Source of the DNA: Deltaproteobacteria bacterium
GTDB taxonomy: Bacteria > Desulfobacterota > Syntrophia > Syntrophales > UBA5619
Reading direction: 5' to 3'
Length of the DNA stretch: 10,457 nucleotides
Assembly: GCA_026388365.1 (NCBI GenBank)
Contig: JAPLJW010000141.1
Span: 1-10,457, forward strand
The first letter of the stretch is position 1; each line of letters starts with the position of its first letter. Of this stretch, positions 8,984 through 10,457 are shown in pieces. The notes under the pieces are model-generated. The model did not search any database, had not been told where the DNA came from, and was given only the letters and a program-made list of their open reading frames with translations. The position numbers and the translations under genes are program-made.

Positions 8984-9721
8984 ATGAAGGCGAATCTCGA
9001 TAACGTGACCATCGTGCTGAAAGGGCCGAAGTTTTCCGGGAATGTCGGTTCCTCGGCCCGCTGCGCGATGAACATGGGGATCGGAAAGATGATCGTCGTC
9101 GGGAACCGCGACCTGGACGACGAGGCGGTCCGGCAGATGGCGACCCATGTGGCGAAGGAGATTGTCGACGGGATCCGCCACTGCGACACCCTCGATGAGG
9201 CGCTCGCGGGCTTCTCCTGGGTTGTCGGAACGACGGCACGGCATGGGTCGGGTCGGGGGCCTGTCGTCTCCCCGCGCCGGATGGCCGAGATCCTGGTCGG
9301 CCTGTCGCGGGAAAACGAGATCGCCCTCCTCTTCGGCCCGGAGGACAAGGGGCTCACGAACGACGACCTCCGTTTCTGCCAGACCCTGGTCACGATCCCC
9401 ACCGTGGGATTCAAGTCGCTCAACCTCTCCCACGCGGTTATGGTCGTCTGCTACGAACTCCTCCTCGCGCGGATGGAAAATGATGGCGGATTTGCGCCGA
9501 AACTCGCCAGTGCGAAGGAACTGGAGGGGATGTACGCCCAGCTCAAGGAGACCCTGCTGGCGATCGGATTCCTGCTGCCGGACAACCCCGACCACTGGAT
9601 GATGCATCTCCGCCGCCTCTTTTCCCGGACGACCCTGCTGGCCCGGGAGGTCAAGATTCTCCGGGGAATCTGCCGCCAGATCGAATGGTACGGGGACCAC
9701 AAGGAGCGCAAATCTTCTTGA
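8984..9721 (+). CDS. trmJ: TrmJ-like tRNA 2'-O-methyltransferase, SPOUT/TrmH family (245 aa)
   Basis: TrmJ-type enzymes add a 2'-O-methyl group to nucleotide 32 of the tRNA anticodon loop, using SAM bound in a trefoil knot. The three SpoU motifs are visible: motif 1 IVLKGPKFSGNVGSSAR (10-26), motif 2 ALLFGPEDKGLTNDDL (114-129) and motif 3 IPTVGFKSLNLSHAV (138-152). A helical C-terminal extension with LRRLFSR (209-215) and LRGICRQ (226-232) is typical of TrmJ and of its usual length (about 245 aa). The frame is open well upstream through the aldolase gene. I chose the ATG at 8984-8986 because the family begins a few residues before motif 1. GTG codons at 8909 (with GAGGG before it) and 8972 are alternatives that would add unmatched residues. 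The 82-bp gap after the aldolase suggests possible cotranscription. Exact target nucleotide specificity is inferred from the family. Confidence 0.88.
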   Translation: MKANLDNVTIVLKGPKFSGNVGSSARCAMNMGIGKMIVVGNRDLDDEAVRQMATHVAKEIVDGIRHCDTLDEALAGFSWVVGTTARHGSGRGPVVSPRRMAEILVGLSRENEIALLFGPEDKGLTNDDLRFCQTLVTIPTVGFKSLNLSHAVMVVCYELLLARMENDGGFAPKLASAKELEGMYAQLKETLLAIGFLLPDNPDHWMMHLRRLFSRTTLLAREVKILRGICRQIEWYGDHKERKSS

Positions 9722-9797
9722 CTTTTCAACGTCATGCTCGTAGAAAATTGCCGACAACGTGACGGGATTCGAATGACATCATCAGGGAGCAAGGGTT

Positions 9798-10457
9798 ATG
9801 AAAACATTTTCTTTTACGGGCGCCAAGAAGATCGTCTTCGGAAACGGGAGTTTTTCCGGTCTGGCGGGGCACCTCGCGGAGCTGAGGGTGAGCCGGCCGC
9901 TCGTTGTCCTCGACGGGAACTTGGCCGGGACGGGCTTCGGCAAGAAGGTCTCCGATCTCATGGAGAAGGCGAAGATACGTTTCGTTCTCTACGACAAGGC
10001 CGTACCGGAGCCGCCGATCGAACTGGCGAATGAGGGGACGAAGCTCGCCCTGAAGAAGAAGTGCGACGGCGTCGTCGGCATCGGCGGCGGGAGTGCGATG
10101 GATCTGGCCAAGGCGATCGCCGTCCTCGCGGCGAACCGGGGGAAGGCGGAGGATTATCTCGGACTCAACAAAGTTCCCGGCCCGGGGCTCCCCAAGATCA
10201 TGGTCCCGACGACCGCCGGAACGGGGAGCGAGGTGACCTTCACGGCCGTCTTCATCCGGAAAAAACTGAAAAAGAAAGAGGGGATGAACAGCCCCTATCT
10301 CTATCCGGAACTGGCGCTGCTTGATCCGGAACTGACGCTGACCCTCCCGCCGCATCCCACGGCGGCGACGGGGATCGACGCCCTCTGCCACGCGATCGAA
10401 TCCTACACCTCGATCAACGCCTCGCCGATGAGCGAGCTGCTGTCGCTGGAGGCGATC
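9798..10457 (+). CDS. Iron-containing alcohol dehydrogenase, N-terminal 220 residues (runs off the window)
   Basis: This is a group III (Fe-ADH/DHQ-like) dehydrogenase, an NAD(P)-dependent enzyme that interconverts alcohols and aldehydes or related substrates in the cytoplasm. Present are the start MKTFSFTGAKKIVFGNGS, the nucleotide-binding GIGGGSAMDLAKAIA (94-108), PTTAGTGSEVT (137-147), and GIDALCHAIESY (192-203), which supplies the first two metal ligands, Asp194 and His198. The last two His ligands lie beyond the window end, so completeness is unknown; about 380-400 residues are expected. The ATG has GGGAG about 8 bases upstream. It follows trmJ by 76 bp on the same strand. Substrate is not determinable. 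An aldehyde from the nearby aldolase is an imaginable substrate, but trmJ lies between them and nothing in the sequence proves a link. Confidence 0.93.
   Translation, partial: MKTFSFTGAKKIVFGNGSFSGLAGHLAELRVSRPLVVLDGNLAGTGFGKKVSDLMEKAKIRFVLYDKAVPEPPIELANEGTKLALKKKCDGVVGIGGGSAMDLAKAIAVLAANRGKAEDYLGLNKVPGPGLPKIMVPTTAGTGSEVTFTAVFIRKKLKKKEGMNSPYLYPELALLDPELTLTLPPHPTAATGIDALCHAIESYTSINASPMSELLSLEAI

Noticed and set aside
8452..9423. 323-codon minus-strand open frame across the aldolase and trmJ
   Set aside because: It overlaps two well-supported genes on the opposite strand, and its predicted protein is rich in Ser/Arg/Pro with no motif.

Overview
This window is a chromosomal replication-origin neighbourhood from a fairly high-GC bacterium. 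It carries gyrA (5' end only), gyrB, dnaN, dnaA, parB, parA and rsmG, all on the minus strand. After a divergent spacer, three plus-strand genes follow: an HpcH/HpaI-type aldolase, a TrmJ-type tRNA 2'-O-methyltransferase and the 5' part of an iron-containing alcohol dehydrogenase. The GyrB carries the long Toprim-region insertion typical of proteobacterial gyrases, and the DnaA has a short linker. Together with the metabolic genes this fits a Gram-negative anaerobe such as a Desulfobacterota/Syntrophia-type 'deltaproteobacterium', but no marker in the window fixes the taxon.

Layout in the direction of transcription (minus strand): rsmG (7916-7248), parA (7154-6381), parB (6384-5530, overlapping parA by 4 bp), a 61-bp spacer with three consensus DnaA boxes, dnaA (5468-4122, TTG start), a 175-bp spacer with an AT-rich tract and a DnaA-trio-like run, dnaN (3946-2828), 23 bp, gyrB (2804-348), a 104-bp spacer filled by a long inverted repeat ending in a T run, then gyrA (243 to beyond base 1). 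The usual recF between dnaN and gyrB is missing. On the plus strand, a promoter-like TTGACA-17-TATGGT lies upstream of the aldolase (8140-8901), followed by trmJ (8984-9721) and the Fe-ADH (9798 to beyond 10457).

The minus-strand genes form a replication and segregation block. DnaA opens the origin, DnaN is the polymerase clamp, gyrase relieves supercoiling ahead of the forks, and ParA/ParB segregate the new origins. DnaA boxes on both sides of dnaA, with the AT-rich/trio element only on the dnaN side, suggest a bipartite origin like that of Bacillus. In the classical layout rsmG-parA-parB point away from dnaA. Here they point towards it and sit directly against it, and mnmG is not next to rsmG, so this arm of the origin region has been rearranged.

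No CRISPR array, tRNA, rRNA or insertion sequence was seen, and no gene-free stretch exceeds 300 bases. The most noteworthy points are the candidate bipartite origin, the missing recF, the inverted rsmG-parAB arm, the TTG start of dnaA and the gyrB-gyrA spacer palindrome. I did not find a convincing wholly new system.
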